Source: an uncultured Chitinophagaceae bacterium
Lineage (GTDB): Bacteria; Bacteroidota; Bacteroidia; Chitinophagales; Chitinophagaceae
DNA: 5,733 nt
Assembly (NCBI GenBank): GCA_946479005.1
Contig: CAMLEM010000130.1
Span: forward strand, 1 to 5,733
Reading direction: 5' to 3'
The number at the start of each line of letters is the position of its first letter. The first letter of the stretch is position 1. The notes beneath the pieces were generated by a model. That model was not told the DNA's origin and searched no databases. It worked only from the letters and a program-made list of their open reading frames with translations. This document shows positions 5,732 through 5,733 of this stretch, piece after piece. The translations under genes were made by a program, and so were the position numbers.

Positions 5732-5733
5732 TA

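Overview
The window looks like chromosomal DNA of a Bacteroidota bacterium, most likely a Chitinophagaceae-type member. The evidence is moderate GC content, start codons preceded by A/T-rich sequence without Shine-Dalgarno motifs, a mitochondrial-type aconitase, a lysine-rich SWIB protein, and a BlaI / M56-peptidase pair with a Bacteroidota-style C-terminal domain. The assignment rests on protein style recognised from memory, not on a search.

Layout, left to right. (1) Positions 1-402 (+): the 3' part of an unrecognised, charged, helix-rich protein whose start lies outside the window. (2) 403-568: a structured intergenic region with a short GC hairpin, a longer competing inverted repeat and an intrinsic terminator only 24 bp before the next start codon. 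(3) 569-991 (+): a small basic protein with a histone-H1-like Lys/Ala/Pro tail and a C-terminal SWIB domain, ended by a clear terminator. (4) 1053-3320 (-): full-length aconitase, convergent with the SWIB gene. (5) 3402-3623 (+): a 73-residue PspC-like membrane protein, divergent from aconitase. (6) 3665-3699: two palindromic operators abutting the next gene. (7) 3703-4059 (+): a BlaI/MecI-type repressor. (8) 4079-5731 (+): a BlaR1-like M56 membrane metallopeptidase whose stop is 2 bp from the window end.

The functional core is the pair at 3703-5731. The repressor probably binds the two operators and silences its own operon. The membrane peptidase probably relieves repression by triggering cleavage of the repressor, which keeps an Asn-Phe pair at the position cut in staphylococcal BlaI/MecI. 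The peptidase has no recognisable penicillin-binding sensor. Instead it has a proline-rich hinge and a different predicted periplasmic domain, so its signal is unknown. The other genes (TCA-cycle aconitase, nucleoid-type SWIB protein, PspC-like protein) look like ordinary chromosomal neighbours with no obvious functional link. I see no mobile element, RNA gene or CRISPR array.
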